Shown piece after piece: positions 50,808-51,133 of a DNA stretch of 51,133 nt; positions within the stretch are counted from its first letter, which is position 1; each line of letters starts with the position of its first letter. Under the pieces are notes generated by a model, which was not told the origin of the DNA, did no database searches, and saw only the letters and a list, made by a program, of their open reading frames with translations. The position numbers and the translations under genes were made by a program. The stretch comes from Alphaproteobacteria bacterium (lineage in GTDB: Bacteria > Pseudomonadota > Alphaproteobacteria > CAAGCB01 > CAG-977): contig JAKSVT010000016.1 of the NCBI GenBank assembly GCA_024407875.1, positions 1-51,133 of the forward strand. The letters run 5' to 3'.

Positions 50808-50846
50808 GATTAATAAACCTTAAAAACTTAATTTTACTTGCAAATT

Positions 50847-50922
50847 TGGCAGGGGCAGTAGGAATCGAACCCGCAACCCCCGGTTTTGGAGACCGGTGCT
50901 CTACCAATTGAGCTATACCCCT
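50847..50922 (-). tRNA. tRNA-Trp (anticodon CCA)
   Basis: A 76-nt tRNA with encoded CCA end. The acceptor AGGGGTA pairs with TGCCCCT, with one G:T wobble. The anticodon arm CCGGT/ACCGG holds loop CTCCAAA, anticodon CCA. The discriminator is G73. It lies between tuf and secE, the common bacterial position of tRNA-Trp. Confidence 0.97.
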
Positions 50923-50948
50923 AAAAAATGCAATTCTCTTTTATATCA

Positions 50949-50979
50949 AAAGAGACAGGTATTTATTACCTATCTCTTT
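50949..50979 (-). terminator. Terminator hairpin after tuf
   Basis: A 7-bp stem (50949-50955 with 50973-50979) plus a 5-bp inner stem across one mismatch (50957-50961 with 50967-50971). The T run on the minus strand is short (TTTTGAT), so termination may be partial and tRNA-Trp-secE may be reached by read-through. Confidence 0.6.
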
Positions 50980-51035
50980 CGAAAAAATCAAGTATAATTT
51001 TTACTTTTTCGTAATTTTTTACAAATCAACAAAAA

Positions 51036-51133
51036 TTACTCAATAATCTTGGATACAACGCCAGCACCAACTGTGTGACCACCTTCACGAATAGCGAAGC
51101 GTAAACCTTCATCCATTGCGATTGGTGTAATCA
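51036..51133 (-). CDS. tuf: Elongation factor Tu, C-terminal end (partial)
   Basis: Only the last 32 residues are in the window; the gene continues beyond its right edge. They read [20 protein letters not shown], then [11 protein letters not shown] and stop, the conserved C-terminal beta-barrel end of EF-Tu, which delivers aminoacyl-tRNA to the ribosome. The position upstream of tRNA-Trp-secE-nusG is typical. Confidence 0.97.
   Translation of the reverse strand, partial: ITPIAMDEGLRFAIREGGHTVGAGVVSKIIE

Overview
The window looks like a chromosomal segment of an AT-rich alphaproteobacterium. The main reasons are the gene order (an enoyl-CoA hydratase gene, rpsT, dnaA, dnaN, recF, gyrB), an rplJ leader of L10-leader type upstream of rplJL-rpoBC, and housekeeping proteins of proteobacterial type. 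tRNA-His keeps the ordinary bacterial G-1:C73 pair, which the Rhizobiales-Rhodobacterales-Caulobacterales clade has lost. A deep-branching, probably host-associated lineage (Rhodospirillales-, Holosporales- or RF32-like) therefore fits better. No species is assigned. No rRNA genes, insertion sequences, prophage genes, integrases or CRISPR arrays were seen. Nearly every gene lies on the minus strand, so the window reads as leftward transcription with many clear intrinsic terminators.

Layout. 1-580: tRNA-Leu(UAA) and tRNA-His(GUG), each with its own terminator. 581-7945: trpS, ettA, two overlapping small unknown genes, pepN and a cold-shock-like/DUF805 membrane protein. 7946-13533: the most accessory-looking stretch, with an unknown 276-aa protein, an OGG1-type 8-oxoguanine glycosylase and two long charged proteins that may share an LPD7-like domain. 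13735-16018: pgk and gap, separated by a terminator. 16019-16947: a regulatory region and a 61-aa acidic protein. 16948-19742: divergent genes for a GalT-like/DUF4921 protein and an actinobacterial-type glycogen synthase, a possible carbohydrate-storage module. 19835-25985: ligA, a predicted metallopeptidase lipoprotein, a methyltransferase, a CNT nucleoside transporter and a secreted Cys-containing lipoprotein. 26130-28871: an LpoB-like/COG3014 lipoprotein pair and dapB. 29028-37227: gyrB, recF, dnaN, dnaA, rpsT, an enoyl-CoA hydratase and a small secreted protein. 37439-38704: an unknown tail-anchored protein. 38757-51133: rpoC, rpoB, rplL, rplJ, rplA, rplK, nusG, secE, tRNA-Trp and the 3' end of tuf.

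How the parts work together. Most of the segment is core replication, transcription and translation machinery, with regulation visible in the DNA: an L10 leader with a good promoter, a likely structured leader before rplK, a hairpin between rplL and rpoB, and a palindrome at the predicted dnaA start site. The unusual points are a DnaA with a degenerate P-loop start, a RecF with a ~64-residue N-terminal extension, a NusG with a ~55-residue insertion, the pair of possible LPD7-like proteins, and a GalT-like/glycogen synthase pair of actinobacterial flavour. I see no complete novel defence or mobile system. The 8.1-13.5 kb block is the best place to look for undescribed biology.
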